The notes: generated from the letters alone by a model not told the origin. DNA of 64,000 nt from DASUPK01 sp963815045 (GCA_963815045.1 CAWFET010000002.1:620001-684000), one strand, 5' to 3'; counted from the stretch's first letter, positions 24,923 through 33,510 are shown. Made by a program: numbers and translations.

Positions 24923-25455
24923 ATCCCGAGTGAGGTCTGCGGCTCGGGGTAGGTGACCCGGCCCTTGTCCACCACCGCGGACTCGGTCATCTCGTGGGGC
25001 GTCAGCGATCCGTTCGGTCCGAGGTGCAGCACCTGCCATCCCCTCGCCGTCAGGACGTCCGCGAGCAGCCGCCGGTGACAGTGCTGCCAGTCGCCCTCCG
25101 CGCACATCACCGCCGCCCTGCGCTCCACGGCCAGGGACTCGAGCATCTCCAGTCCGGCCTGGAAGGAATCGGTGGCCATGTGGTCGGCATAGCCACGGAA
25201 CGCGCCCTCGGGGACCGCTGTGTTGATCGAGTCGGGCTGGGACTCACGACGGCCGCCCAGGTCCGCGCCCAGCGGCGCGTATCCGATGCCCGCGGCCTTC
25301 ATCGTTCCGGCGAGTGCGGAGCGGTTGAACTGCGGATAGCGGGAGCGGGGGTTCGCCCGGACGTCCGCGATCAGCTCGACTCCGGCCCCGCCAACCAGCC
25401 CGAGGAACTCCTGTTCCTCGTGGTTCGAGTGGCCGACGGTGAGGATCTCCTTCAC
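24919..25455 (-). CDS. DUF488-family protein
   Basis: A 178-residue protein of the DUF488 family, of unknown function. The conserved start (ILTVGHSNHEEQEFLGL), the segment LIADVRANPRSRYPQFN and the Cys/His signature VMCAEGDWQHCHRRLLA are all present. The last resembles a metal- or thiol-containing active site. The start is GTG at 25455, overlapping the stop of the truncated cupin gene by four bases (GTGA), so the two form a two-gene transcript reading leftward. Confidence 0.88.
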   Translation of the reverse strand: MKEILTVGHSNHEEQEFLGLVGGAGVELIADVRANPRSRYPQFNRSALAGTMKAAGIGYAPLGADLGGRRESQPDSINTAVPEGAFRGYADHMATDSFQAGLEMLESLAVERRAAVMCAEGDWQHCHRRLLADVLTARGWQVLHLGPNGSLTPHEMTESAVVDKGRVTYPEPQTSLGI

Positions 25456-25733
25456 TCGCAGAGCACCGTGTCCTCGTGGGAGTAGGGAGGAGCGCAGCTG
25501 CAGAGGACGACGAGCGGCTCGCCCAATCGCATCCGGCCCGATCCCGAGGTGAAGCGGGAGATCTCCTCGGAGGCGCGATGGAGATGCTCGATCGTCTCGC
25601 CTCCGGGCGGCACCGTTGCCTCGGCGAGCGATTGGTTCGAGGCGTTGCCGGGGGCGGGCCCGGCGATCTCCCGCACCGTCGACCCGTCCCTGGTCACGAA
25701 CGGCTCGCGCTCCTCCGCGCGCACTACCTCCAT
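25452..25733 (-). CDS. Cupin-domain protein with internal deletion
   Basis: A 93-residue protein reading VREIAGPAPGNASNQSLAEA, then EHLHRASEEISRFTSGSGRM, then EPLVVLCSCAPPYSHEDTV. Its two ends match small single-domain cupins closely: the first cupin motif with metal-binding His and Glu, and the family ending PPYSHEDTVL. The roughly 35 residues expected between GRMRLG and EPLVVLC are missing. That stretch normally holds the second metal His motif (PGxxHxxxN). The reading frame is kept, so the gene still translates, but a closed metal-binding barrel is doubtful. The ATG at 25733 is the only sensible start. It is coupled to DUF488. Confidence 0.7.
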   Translation of the reverse strand: MEVVRAEEREPFVTRDGSTVREIAGPAPGNASNQSLAEATVPPGGETIEHLHRASEEISRFTSGSGRMRLGEPLVVLCSCAPPYSHEDTVLCE

Positions 25734-25802
25734 CTCGCCGCCGACCCTACTGGCGTGGGCGCCGGTTTGCCCGCCTGCGCCGGTCGCTATGCTGCCCCGC
25801 TC

Positions 25803-26387
25803 ATGAGTCCCCTTGTCCCAATGGTGGTCGAGCAGACGTCGCGCGGCGAGCGCGCCTTCGACATCTACTCGCGCCTGCTCAACGAGCGGATCATCTTCCT
25901 CGGCACCCCGGTGACCGAGGACATCGCGAACCTGATCGTCGCGCAGCTGATCCATCTGGAGTCCGAGGACCCCGACAAGGACGTCTCGATCTACATCAAC
26001 TCGCCGGGCGGCTCGGTCTACGCCGGCCTCGCCATCTACGACGCGATGCAGTTCATCAAGCCCGACGTCTCGACCATCTGTGTTGGCGTCGCGATGAGCA
26101 TGGGCGCCCTGCTGCTGGCCGGTGGCGCGGCAGACAAGCGGATGGCGCTGCCCAACTCGAAGATCCTGATCCACCAGGTCTCGGGCGGCTTCTCCGGCCA
26201 GGCGACCGACATCGAGATCCACGCCAAGGAGATCATCGACGTCCGCCAGCGGCTCGACGAGATCATCTCCAAGCACACCGGTCAGGATCTGGAGAAGGTC
26301 GCGAAGGACACTGAGCGCGACTACTTCATGAGCGCGGAGGAGGCGAAGGAGTACCACATCGTCGACCGCGTCATTGAGCACAGGTAG
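25803..26387 (+). CDS. clpP: ATP-dependent Clp protease proteolytic subunit
   Basis: A 194-residue serine protease that forms the tetradecameric Clp chamber. The catalytic triad is Ser99 (in GVAMSMGA), His124 (LIHQVSGG) and Asp173 (ERDYFMSAEEA), the same spacing as the E. coli 97/122/171 triad. I chose the ATG at 25803; an in-frame ATG at 25821 would begin MVVEQTSRGERAFDIYSRLL, the usual mature start, so the first six residues may be a short propeptide. Its partner unfoldase gene clpX lies at 36200, not adjacent. The M23 peptidase gene overlaps its 3' end by 14 bases. Confidence 0.96.
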   Translation: MSPLVPMVVEQTSRGERAFDIYSRLLNERIIFLGTPVTEDIANLIVAQLIHLESEDPDKDVSIYINSPGGSVYAGLAIYDAMQFIKPDVSTICVGVAMSMGALLLAGGAADKRMALPNSKILIHQVSGGFSGQATDIEIHAKEIIDVRQRLDEIISKHTGQDLEKVAKDTERDYFMSAEEAKEYHIVDRVIEHR

Positions 26388-27168
26388 GCGTTCCGCTCTC
26401 CTTCTGATCGCGCTCGCCGCGGTCCTGTTTGTTCCCTCGGCTCTTGCCGGCGATGCGGTCGTCCAGAAGGCGTCGGTCTCGCCCGATCGCGGCTTCACCG
26501 ACTCGGCCGACGGCGTGCGCATCGACTTCCGGCTGAGCGGCACGGCACCCGCCGACGTGACGATCAGAATCGCCGGCGGTGGCGACGAGGTCCGGCGGAT
26601 CGAGTTGTCGGGCGTGCAGCCGGCCACCGACAGGACGGTCAAGTGGGACGGCTTGACGAACGGCGGGCGGCTCGTGGCGGACGGGACGTATCGCGTGATC
26701 GTCGCCGTCGCGGGCGGGAACGAGAAGGACGCGGGCTCGGTTGAGCTCCACAGCCACTTCTTCCCGGTCCGCGGCCCACACGGCTCGCGCGGCGCGGTGG
26801 GGCAGTTCGGTGCGCCGCGGGACGGCGGGCGGGTGCACAAGGGCTTCGACGTCGTCGCGCGCTGCGACACGCCACTGGCCGCCGCCGTCACCGGAACCGT
26901 GGTCAAGCGCGCCTACGACGCCCGCCTCGACGGCAACTTCATCGTGCTCCGCGGCCTAGGTGAGAGGCGCAAGTACTGGTACGCCCACATGATCCATCCC
27001 TCAACCTTCCGGAAGGGCGACCTCGTCCACGTCGGCCAGATCGTCGGCTTCGTCGGCAAGACCGGAAACGCCAGGACGGTCGGTTGCCACCTCCACTTCG
27101 AGATCCACGTCAGCGGCCACCCGGTCAATCCGCTGCCGTACCTGCGGGCCTGGGACCGCTACAGCTAG
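26374..27168 (+). CDS. Secreted M23 (LytM-type) peptidase
   Basis: A 264-residue exported protein with a signal peptide (LLLIALAAVLFVPSALAG). It has a beta-sandwich domain resembling a FlgD-type Ig fold (about residues 30-120, VKWDGLTNGGRLVADGTYRV) and a C-terminal M23 metallopeptidase domain. The zinc ligands are visible: HKGFD near residue 153 and HLHFE near 243, with the additional active-site His in YAHMIH. Such enzymes cut peptidoglycan cross-links or regulate those that do. The start is TTG at 26374 within the end of clpP (14-base overlap). Its stop overlaps the convergent VOC gene by four bases. Confidence 0.88.
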   Translation: MSTGRRSALLLIALAAVLFVPSALAGDAVVQKASVSPDRGFTDSADGVRIDFRLSGTAPADVTIRIAGGGDEVRRIELSGVQPATDRTVKWDGLTNGGRLVADGTYRVIVAVAGGNEKDAGSVELHSHFFPVRGPHGSRGAVGQFGAPRDGGRVHKGFDVVARCDTPLAAAVTGTVVKRAYDARLDGNFIVLRGLGERRKYWYAHMIHPSTFRKGDLVHVGQIVGFVGKTGNARTVGCHLHFEIHVSGHPVNPLPYLRAWDRYS

Positions 27169-27497
27169 GGCGTTTCGGCCGAGAGCGCGAACGGGCTGCC
27201 CTCGGAGTCACGGCAGATGGCCCAGCGCTCCCCAGGATGGATCACCGTGCCGCCTAGCTCCTGGACGCGCTGAAGCGCGGCGGGAAGATCGGACACGGTG
27301 AAGTAGGGCAGCGAGGCGGTGTCTCCGGGACCCGGCCCACGCTGGTGCACTCCGACGCGGAGGTCGCCACCTTCGGTCTCCCAGCCCTCCCCGGCATCGG
27401 TGGGTCGCGGCACGAGCTCTGCGCCGAGCACCTCGCTCCAGAACCGCCGGGCGCGATCAGAATCGTCGGCCGGGAACTCGATCAGGGGGGAAGGCAC
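27165..27497 (-). CDS. VOC-superfamily (glyoxalase-like) protein
   Basis: A 110-residue vicinal-oxygen-chelate fold protein. Beta-alpha-beta modules are visible as LIEFPADDSDRARRFWSEVL, then SLPYFTVSDLPAALQRVQEL, then GERWAICRDSEGSPFAL. This resembles the small glyoxalase/bleomycin-resistance-like proteins common in actinobacteria, whose substrates are mostly unknown. It starts two bases after the stop of the secreted-protein gene, in the same direction, so it may be the last gene of that leftward transcript. Confidence 0.82.
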   Translation of the reverse strand: MPSPLIEFPADDSDRARRFWSEVLGAELVPRPTDAGEGWETEGGDLRVGVHQRGPGPGDTASLPYFTVSDLPAALQRVQELGGTVIHPGERWAICRDSEGSPFALSAETP

Positions 27498-27499
27498 GA

Positions 27500-28330
27500 C
27501 TAGCGCTTCTTGATCAGCTTGACCGTTTCGGGCTGAGTGTTCGCGCTTCCTCCGGTCGGCGTGTAGGTGAATGAGGCAGTCACCCGCGCCTTGCCCTTGG
27601 CCAGGAGCTTCTTCCGCGTCTTCTTGTTCGGGATGATCCCGAGGGCGACCGCGCCCGCCTCGGAGGTGCGCGACTCGACCTTCAGGCCCTTGCCCCCGAC
27701 AGCGACCGTTCCCGGTCCGGGGATGTTCACCGTCGTCGTGGCCCGGCCCTTCTTCTTGTTGCGAGTCGTCTCGGCGAAGCTGAAGGCGTTCGACGGGTCG
27801 AACTGGGCGCTGATGTTGACCCGATCACCCGGGTTCGAGAAGAACATTCCGGTCTCCCCGTCAGCCGGCGGCGGGGTGGCTCCCGTGAGCGCTTCCCCCG
27901 TCTCGCCGGTCACGACGAATCCGCAGGCCGTTGGAAAGTTGGTGCCGCTCGAATCCAGGCCGAGGACGTCGCCCGGCTTGACCTCCAGGTTCACCTGGAA
28001 GGAGTTCACCCTTGAGGGGTTGAGCGGATGGGGCCCGTCGTGGGAGACGCCCAGGTAGCTGTTGCCCCCGAGGGGCCGCAGGATCAGCAGGCCCACCTGC
28101 TGGGAGCTGGTTCCGTTTGCCGCGGTGCTCCAGGAGGTGATCCGGCCGGGCCCGGGAGCGACATATGAGGCGCCTGACGTGACGCTCGGCTGCGTGTAGC
28201 CGCCGGAGCTCGGGCCGCAGTTCTGCGAGGTGGCGCCGCTCGGCATCACCTGCCCCAGGGTGATTGCCCCCTCAGCGGGAGTCGCAAGCAGGAGCGCCGC
28301 GGCGCCCGTGACCAGGAACGCTCGCCTCAC
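27500..28330 (-). CDS. Secreted protein with Lys-rich C-terminal domain (family member 2)
   Basis: A 276-residue protein with a short signal peptide (FLVTGAAALLLATPAEG). It is related along its whole length to the protein at 13435-14376: TLGQVMPSGA, VTSGASYVAPGPGRITSWS, VSHDGPH, VKPGDVLGL, ACGFVVTGE. The C-terminal domain then starts NKKKGRATTTVNIPGPG, contains VAVGGKGLK and ends YTPTGGSANTQPETVKLIKK. Two cysteines (in QNCGPS and ACGFV) may pair. There is no catalytic motif. The next gene upstream (28335-29222) carries the same C-terminal domain and ends four bases before this gene starts, making a tandem pair. Confidence 0.8.
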   Translation of the reverse strand: MRRAFLVTGAAALLLATPAEGAITLGQVMPSGATSQNCGPSSGGYTQPSVTSGASYVAPGPGRITSWSTAANGTSSQQVGLLILRPLGGNSYLGVSHDGPHPLNPSRVNSFQVNLEVKPGDVLGLDSSGTNFPTACGFVVTGETGEALTGATPPPADGETGMFFSNPGDRVNISAQFDPSNAFSFAETTRNKKKGRATTTVNIPGPGTVAVGGKGLKVESRTSEAGAVALGIIPNKKTRKKLLAKGKARVTASFTYTPTGGSANTQPETVKLIKKR

Positions 28331-28334
28331 GCCG

Positions 28335-29222
28335 CTACTTGCGCTTCCTCTTCAGCTTGATCGTCATCGACTGCGTCTTCGGATCCCCGTTCGTCGGCGT
28401 GTAGGTGATCGTCACATTCACCGTCGCCTTGCCCTTCTTGTTCAAGGTCCTCTTCTTCTTGCCGGTCGCCTTGATCAGCAGCTGGGCCGCACCCGCGCCC
28501 ACGGCCTTGCTGATCACGGCTCCGTGCCCGGATGCCGCCTTGACGCCATTGCCCGAGGCGCTCAGATCGCCGGGATTGGGCAGCGTCAGGTTGAGCGTGG
28601 CGGTGCCCTTCTTCTTGTTGCGCTGAGTGGCGTCCACGGTGAACGTGTTCGTGGGGACGAGGTCGGCGTTGAAGCCGAGCTCGTAATTGGGGTAGGTGTA
28701 CTTCGGCGGAGCCGTTTCACCATCGGCGAGGAAGCCGTTGTTGCCCCACTCGTAGACCATCGAGCCCGCAACATTCGCCTGCCCGACGCTGGAGCTGGAG
28801 TCGAGGAGATCCAAACCGATGAGATCTCCCGCGCTGATCGGCAGGTTGGCGCTGAAGGACTGCAGGCCCATCCCGCTGGGTGTCGCGGGGCCACTTGTGC
28901 CGCCCCCGGTGAAGTCACTCCCTGCTGGGTGGATAACTCGGAGCGCGTACGGCCCGGTCCCACTCACGATGACCCGGTAGCGGACGGCGGTCCAGTTGGC
29001 GGTCGTGCCGTTGTCAGGCGCACTGATCAGCGCCCCGGGCTCGCTGAGCGCGACGTTGGCCTCGGTGGCGGTCCCTCCGAAGGAACTGCTGAACGTGCCT
29101 GTGAGGGGGCTCCCCACAGTCACCGTGGCGGCTTGCGCGGTGCCGGCGCCGAGCAGGAGGGCGCCCGCCGCCAACGCAAGCGCAATTCGGGTGGAACGCC
29201 GAGCCAGTCGCGGTCTCCCCAT
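28335..29222 (-). CDS. Secreted protein with Lys-rich C-terminal domain (family member 3)
   Basis: A 295-residue exported protein with an Arg-rich N-region and the signal core IALALAAGALLLGAGTAQA. Its N-terminal domain (VTVGSPLTGTFSSSFGG, ISAGDLIGLDLLDSSS) differs from its neighbours and looks like an all-beta adhesin-like fold. The C-terminal domain is shared with both other members: NKKKGTATLNLTLPNPGD, then a Lys-rich stretch (ATGKKKRTLNKKGKATV) and the ending IKLKRKRK. The exchange of N-domains on one C-terminal module suggests that the module is an anchoring or wall-binding unit. The gene is followed four bases later by family member 2. Confidence 0.78.
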   Translation of the reverse strand: MGRPRLARRSTRIALALAAGALLLGAGTAQAATVTVGSPLTGTFSSSFGGTATEANVALSEPGALISAPDNGTTANWTAVRYRVIVSGTGPYALRVIHPAGSDFTGGGTSGPATPSGMGLQSFSANLPISAGDLIGLDLLDSSSSVGQANVAGSMVYEWGNNGFLADGETAPPKYTYPNYELGFNADLVPTNTFTVDATQRNKKKGTATLNLTLPNPGDLSASGNGVKAASGHGAVISKAVGAGAAQLLIKATGKKKRTLNKKGKATVNVTITYTPTNGDPKTQSMTIKLKRKRK

Positions 29223-29242
29223 CGGGACCGACTTATACCGGT

Positions 29243-30478
29243 TTAGGTCACGGCAGATTCCGACAGCCGCGCGATCGTGAGCAGCTCGACCTGGCCGGAG
29301 AAGCGCTGCGGGTCGAGGCCGGTGAGCTCGCCGATTCGCCGCAGGCGGTAGCGCACCGTGTTCGGGTGCACGTAGAGGGCCTCGGCGGTCCGCGCCACGT
29401 CGAGATCCGAGTCCAGGTAGACGCGCAGCGTCTCCATCAGTCCACCGTTGCCGCCCTCGGTCAGTGGCGCCGCCTCCATCGCGATCGAGGCCCGGGTCGA
29501 GCGATCGGCTGACGCGACCAGATGCTCGAAGGGGGAGAGCTCGGACAGCGAGACGATCGGCCGGTCGGGATTGGAGCGCCGTAGCGCCTGGTGGGCCTCG
29601 ACGTAGCGCTGGCCGACCTCGCCGAGCCCGCGGCAGACGCCGCTGACGCCGATCTGCATGCGGATCGCGTGCTCGCGTTCGGCATTGACCCGCGCGACGT
29701 CGAGGGCGACCCCGATCGTCTCCGGGCTCTTGCCGCCGAGCGGCAGGACCGCGGCGACCTCGTCCTGGCGGACGACCACCAGTGCGCGCGAGCCGATCGA
29801 TGCGGCGATCGCGTTGGCCGCCTCGACCAGGGCACGATCGTCCGCACCGGGCGAGTCCTGAAGTGAAGCGACCGCCACCAGCAGGTCCGCATCCCGCTCC
29901 AGGCCCAGGCCGAGGGTCTCCGTCTCGGCGTCTTCGGGGAGCCGGCCGGCGAGCAGGTTCTCGAGGAGGTCGCGGCGGCGGCGCTGGATCAGCTCGGCGA
30001 GCTGGCCGGACTCGCGCAGGTACGCCTCGGCGACGTGAGTGCTGGCCAGGTCGATGTACTCCATCGCCTCGCCCGCGAGGCGGATGGCCGCCTCGCGGCC
30101 GGCCGGAGAGCTCGCGGCCTCGTCGACGATCGCCTGCCAGAGCGTGCGGTGGCCGACCCGGAAGGCCTGGAGCAGCCCATCGAGCGGGATCCCCTGGTGA
30201 ACCCGCCGGGCGGCGGCGTCGCGCGCGAAGGTGAGGTCGGAGCGGTCGGGATCTCGGCCGGCTCGCAGCGAGCGCATCAGCAGATCGACGTGGAGGCGGC
30301 AGTGCTCGCGGACGTCGGACAGGAGCGCCTCCCCGCCGGGCCTCTCGTAGGACCCGATGTCGCCGAGGATCGCCCCCAGCATCGCCTCGGCCAGCTCGCC
30401 CTCTCGCAGCTCGAGCGCACCCAATACGCGCTCGATCTCCTCCGTGACGCCGGCCGTCCCGTCGGCAACCAGCTCCAT
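29243..30478 (-). CDS. PucR-family transcriptional regulator
   Basis: A 411-residue regulator of the PucR/CdaR type. An N-terminal helical sensory region (about 1-170, with HVDLLMRSLRAGRDP and LLQAFRVGHRTLWQ) is followed by a GGDEF-like CdaR domain (about 180-310). The C-terminal helix-turn-helix is at about 340-400 (LDVARTAEALYVHPNTVRYR, then LRRIGELTGLDP). Such proteins often regulate an adjacent divergent catabolic or redox operon. Here that would be the Tat-secreted protein and GMC oxidoreductase genes, whose first start is 106 bases away. A 10-base palindrome lies between them. Confidence 0.9.
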   Translation of the reverse strand: MELVADGTAGVTEEIERVLGALELREGELAEAMLGAILGDIGSYERPGGEALLSDVREHCRLHVDLLMRSLRAGRDPDRSDLTFARDAAARRVHQGIPLDGLLQAFRVGHRTLWQAIVDEAASSPAGREAAIRLAGEAMEYIDLASTHVAEAYLRESGQLAELIQRRRRDLLENLLAGRLPEDAETETLGLGLERDADLLVAVASLQDSPGADDRALVEAANAIAASIGSRALVVVRQDEVAAVLPLGGKSPETIGVALDVARVNAEREHAIRMQIGVSGVCRGLGEVGQRYVEAHQALRRSNPDRPIVSLSELSPFEHLVASADRSTRASIAMEAAPLTEGGNGGLMETLRVYLDSDLDVARTAEALYVHPNTVRYRLRRIGELTGLDPQRFSGQVELLTIARLSESAVT

Positions 30479-30516
30479 CGCCGTCGAGGCTATCCGAGTT
30501 TGTCCCTACCTACAAG

Positions 30517-30526
30517 TCGGTACCGA
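30517..30526. promoter_or_regulatory. Palindrome between PucR gene and the Tat/GMC operon
   Basis: TCGGTACCGA is a perfect 10-base palindrome, flanked by ACAA on the left (30512-30515) and TTGT on the right. It sits in the 106-base divergent intergenic region and is a reasonable candidate operator for the PucR-type regulator. Only its position and symmetry support this. Confidence 0.3.
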
Positions 30527-30584
30527 GAACTTTGTCGGGCCCCCCAATGACCTCGGGCAGGCCCGTGCCTAGATTCCAGCGCGC

Positions 30585-31646
30585 ATGGAGGAGGTGGGCT
30601 TCAGCAGGCGGACGTTCCTGTGGCGAACGGGGAGCCTCGGGGCTGCGGCGACCGTGGCCCTCTACCCGTCGATCGCCAAGGCCGCCGGCGTCCTCGACCC
30701 GGTCATCGACGACATCGCCGCGCCGGCCCTGAAGGTGCTCGCGCGCGACACGATCGCCGGTCTGGTCGCATTCGAGGTCCCCGGATCCGACAAGTACTCG
30801 CAGGCCCAGGGCGTCACCGATACGCGGCCGGGCGGGATCGATGCGAGGGGCGACGAGCTCTTCCTGATCGACCTCGACGAGTTCCTGCCGTTTCCGGACA
30901 GCTACGCCCACGCGCTCGCCGCCTCATTCACCACCTCCGTCTCGGAGATCCCGATTCCGCTCGACCTGCTCGGTCCGCTCGCGAAGCTCGGCGAGCAGTT
31001 CGCGGCCCAGATGGATGACGCGCTCCGCTCGCTCACGCAGAGCGACGCCGCGGTGCCGCTCTCCCTGGTGATCGCCCTGATGCTCAACTTCCTCGCCACC
31101 CAGGTGAACCCGGGTTCGATCGTCGGCCCGATCCCAACCTCGCCCTTCGCCAATCTCTCCTTCGAGGACAAGGCGAAGGCCTTCGAGGCGCTCGAGGCCG
31201 CGGACTCGAACCTGGTGGCGGCGCTGGATGCGAATGCCCCCGAGCCGCTCAAGGCCTCCCTCTCCGGCCTGCTCAAGTTCGTCGGGGGCGCTCTTCAGGA
31301 GTTCGGCGCCTATCTCTCCTATGGGGAGTGGGGCGTCTTCGATCCGGCCACCAAGACCGTGAGCCGGCGGCCAGTCGGCTGGGATCTCTCCAGCTACATG
31401 CCCGGGCGCACCACGCCGGCCGACGGCTGGGATGAGTTCATCGGCTACTTCGAGGGTCGACAGAGCACCGCCACAGACCCGAACGTCCTCGCTGCGGCCG
31501 CGCCAGCAAATTCGGCCGCCACAAACACCGCGGCCGGATCAACCGCCGCGGCCGCCGGGAACGCCTCGACCGGCGGGGTCACGACCAGGAAGCGGAAGAA
31601 GCATCACCGGAAGCACCACCGCAAGCACCACGGGAGGAAGAAGTAA
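30585..31646 (+). CDS. Tat-exported protein with His/Lys-rich tail, partner of GMC oxidoreductase
   Basis: A 353-residue protein with a twin-arginine signal (FSRRTFLWRTGSLGAAATVA), mostly helical mature part and no recognised catalytic domain. The C-terminus changes to Ala/Asn/Thr low complexity and then an array of the form RKRKKHHRKHHRKHHGRKK. That tail could bind metal ions or polyanions. The TAA overlaps the ATG of the GMC oxidoreductase by one base (TAATG), so expression is coupled. It may be the small subunit or export chaperone of that flavoenzyme, like gluconate 2-dehydrogenase subunit 3, which also carries a Tat signal, although sequence similarity to that family is not evident to me. 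Confidence 0.72.
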   Translation: MEEVGFSRRTFLWRTGSLGAAATVALYPSIAKAAGVLDPVIDDIAAPALKVLARDTIAGLVAFEVPGSDKYSQAQGVTDTRPGGIDARGDELFLIDLDEFLPFPDSYAHALAASFTTSVSEIPIPLDLLGPLAKLGEQFAAQMDDALRSLTQSDAAVPLSLVIALMLNFLATQVNPGSIVGPIPTSPFANLSFEDKAKAFEALEAADSNLVAALDANAPEPLKASLSGLLKFVGGALQEFGAYLSYGEWGVFDPATKTVSRRPVGWDLSSYMPGRTTPADGWDEFIGYFEGRQSTATDPNVLAAAAPANSAATNTAAGSTAAAAGNASTGGVTTRKRKKHHRKHHRKHHGRKK

Positions 31647-33415
31647 TGCCCGACGTCATCGTGATCGGAGCCGGTGGGGGCGGTCCCGTGATGGCGAAGG
31701 AGCTCGCCGCCCGCGGCCTCGACGTCCTCATGCTCGAAGCGGGTCCCTGGTATCGCGACCCGGAGAACGAATGGTCGAAGTTCGAGCATGACGCCAACGA
31801 CCCCCTGACCGGCTACTTCCGCTTCGGCCCATCCGACCGGAAGAAGCCGGCCTGGTTCCGCGAGACCCCGCAGAACTCATTCCTGTGGCAGCTCGCGGGA
31901 GTGGGGGGCACGACCCAGCACTACTACGGCAACTGCCCGCGCGCCCAGCCGGGCGTATTCGAGGGCTACAGCGGCTCCGACGCCGGCTCCTTCGACGGGC
32001 ATCGATTCCCGTTCACCTATCAGGAGCTGATCCCCTACTACGAGTGGGTCGAGGCGACGCTGCCGGTGCAGACCGCGGCGATGGGGACCAAGGAACAGCT
32101 CTTCTTCGAGGGCGCGCAGGGGATCGGCCTGCCGGTCAACACGACCAAGGACATCACGCAGAACTCCTTCCGCCCCCAGGAGAACGCGATCCTCCAGCCG
32201 CAGGGCACGGCGGGCAAGACCAGCGACTCCTCCCAGCTCCTCTACCCGCAGGCCCAGGGGTGCACCTTCTGCGGCTACTGCTTCGAGGGCTGCGTCGAGC
32301 CGCGCCACGCGCCGCGCAACCTGAAGGCGAAGCGCTCGACCGACAACTCCTACGCGCCGATGGCGCTGACCGCGGACGCCTGGGCGTCCGGCGGCAAGGC
32401 CGTCACCCTCCTTCCAGACTCCTACGTGGACGAGATCCTCTTCGAGCAGCGTGGATCGAGCACCGTTGCGACGGGCGTCCGGTGGCACGACACCAACACG
32501 GGGGAGGCCCACACCGAGACCGCACAGGTCGTAGTGATGGCCGGCGGATGCACCGAGGACCCGCGTCTCTGGCTCAACAGCGGGCTGCCCGACCCGAACG
32601 GCTGGGTCGGCCGCGGATACACCGATCACTTCTTCGACTGGGTGATCGGCGTGTTCGACGAGTACACCGGCAGCTCGAAGGGCGTGGGATCGTCGGCCCG
32701 CTGCGACTTCCCCGGTCACGGGGGTCTCGAGAACGTGGGCCTCCCCCCAGCGCTTCAGGCATTCAGCATGGCCTTCTCGGACTCGGGGGTCCAGGGCTAC
32801 TACGACAACGGCCGCGGCTTCAGCGGCACGTGGGACGGCAAGACCGGCCGGGTCCCCGGAGACGAGCTGAAGGAGACCCTCGCCGACGTCAACAAGCTGC
32901 TCAACGCCCTGGTGATCACCGATGACGACGTCGAGGCGCAAAACCGCGTCGTGCGCTCGTCGCTCCCCGGCGACGAGCAGGGGCCGATCCCGAAGGTGAT
33001 CTTCAAGCAGCGGCAACGTTCCGCGCGGACGCTGGCGAACCGCGAGTACTGCGCCGATCAGGCCGCGCGCCTCATGCGGGCCGCGGGCGCGAAGAAGGTG
33101 ATCCGCATGGACTGGCCGCCGCTCATCCTGCACGTCCAGTCGACGATGCGGATGGGGTCAGACTCGGCGGACTCGGTTCTCGATGCCAACGCGGAGGCGC
33201 GCTTCGTCGACCGGCTCTTCATCTCCTCGAACTCGGCGCTCGCCAACGGCCTCGGCGGCCCGAACCCGACGCTCACCACCCAGGCGCTCGCGACCCGCAC
33301 CGCCGAGAAGATCATGGGCAAGTACTTCGACGGCGAGCCGTGGGTCGGTATCGAGACGCCGACCAGCTCGATCGACGACCAGGTCACCCAGGCCGTCATC
33401 GACCGCGGCCTGTAG
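31646..33415 (+). CDS. GMC-family FAD oxidoreductase
   Basis: A 589-residue flavoenzyme of the glucose-methanol-choline superfamily, oxidising an alcohol or sugar. The N-terminal FAD Rossmann motif is VIVIGAGGGGPVMAKELAARG, slightly unusual in its row of glycines. A Cys cluster (CTFCGYCFEGC, about residue 207) resembles those of gluconate-dehydrogenase-like subunits. The C-terminal active site has STMRMG and NGLGGPNPTLT, with the catalytic Asn in GPNP. There is no signal of its own, so it may ride out with the Tat-exported partner encoded just upstream. A structured repeat begins immediately after its stop. Confidence 0.9.
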   Translation: MPDVIVIGAGGGGPVMAKELAARGLDVLMLEAGPWYRDPENEWSKFEHDANDPLTGYFRFGPSDRKKPAWFRETPQNSFLWQLAGVGGTTQHYYGNCPRAQPGVFEGYSGSDAGSFDGHRFPFTYQELIPYYEWVEATLPVQTAAMGTKEQLFFEGAQGIGLPVNTTKDITQNSFRPQENAILQPQGTAGKTSDSSQLLYPQAQGCTFCGYCFEGCVEPRHAPRNLKAKRSTDNSYAPMALTADAWASGGKAVTLLPDSYVDEILFEQRGSSTVATGVRWHDTNTGEAHTETAQVVVMAGGCTEDPRLWLNSGLPDPNGWVGRGYTDHFFDWVIGVFDEYTGSSKGVGSSARCDFPGHGGLENVGLPPALQAFSMAFSDSGVQGYYDNGRGFSGTWDGKTGRVPGDELKETLADVNKLLNALVITDDDVEAQNRVVRSSLPGDEQGPIPKVIFKQRQRSARTLANREYCADQAARLMRAAGAKKVIRMDWPPLILHVQSTMRMGSDSADSVLDANAEARFVDRLFISSNSALANGLGGPNPTLTTQALATRTAEKIMGKYFDGEPWVGIETPTSSIDDQVTQAVIDRGL

Positions 33416-33510
33416 CGGCCACCAGGCCGCTCCACTTTGGAGCGGAGGGCGAAGCCCGTAGCGACTTATGTGGGGCGGCCGCTTGTGGCCGCGACTTGAT
33501 GGCGAAGCCG
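33416..33510 (+). repeat. Structured dispersed repeat, copy A (three hairpins)
   Basis: This begins at the first base after the GMC stop and matches 47005-47096. Three hairpins are visible: CCGCTCC/GGAGCGG (33427-33433 with 33439-33445), GGGC/GCCC (33447-33450 with 33454-33457) and GCGGCC/GGCCGC (33475-33480 with 33487-33492). The element ends GATGGCGAAGCCG in both copies. It may act as a terminator or mRNA stabiliser and does not encode a protein here. Confidence 0.75.
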
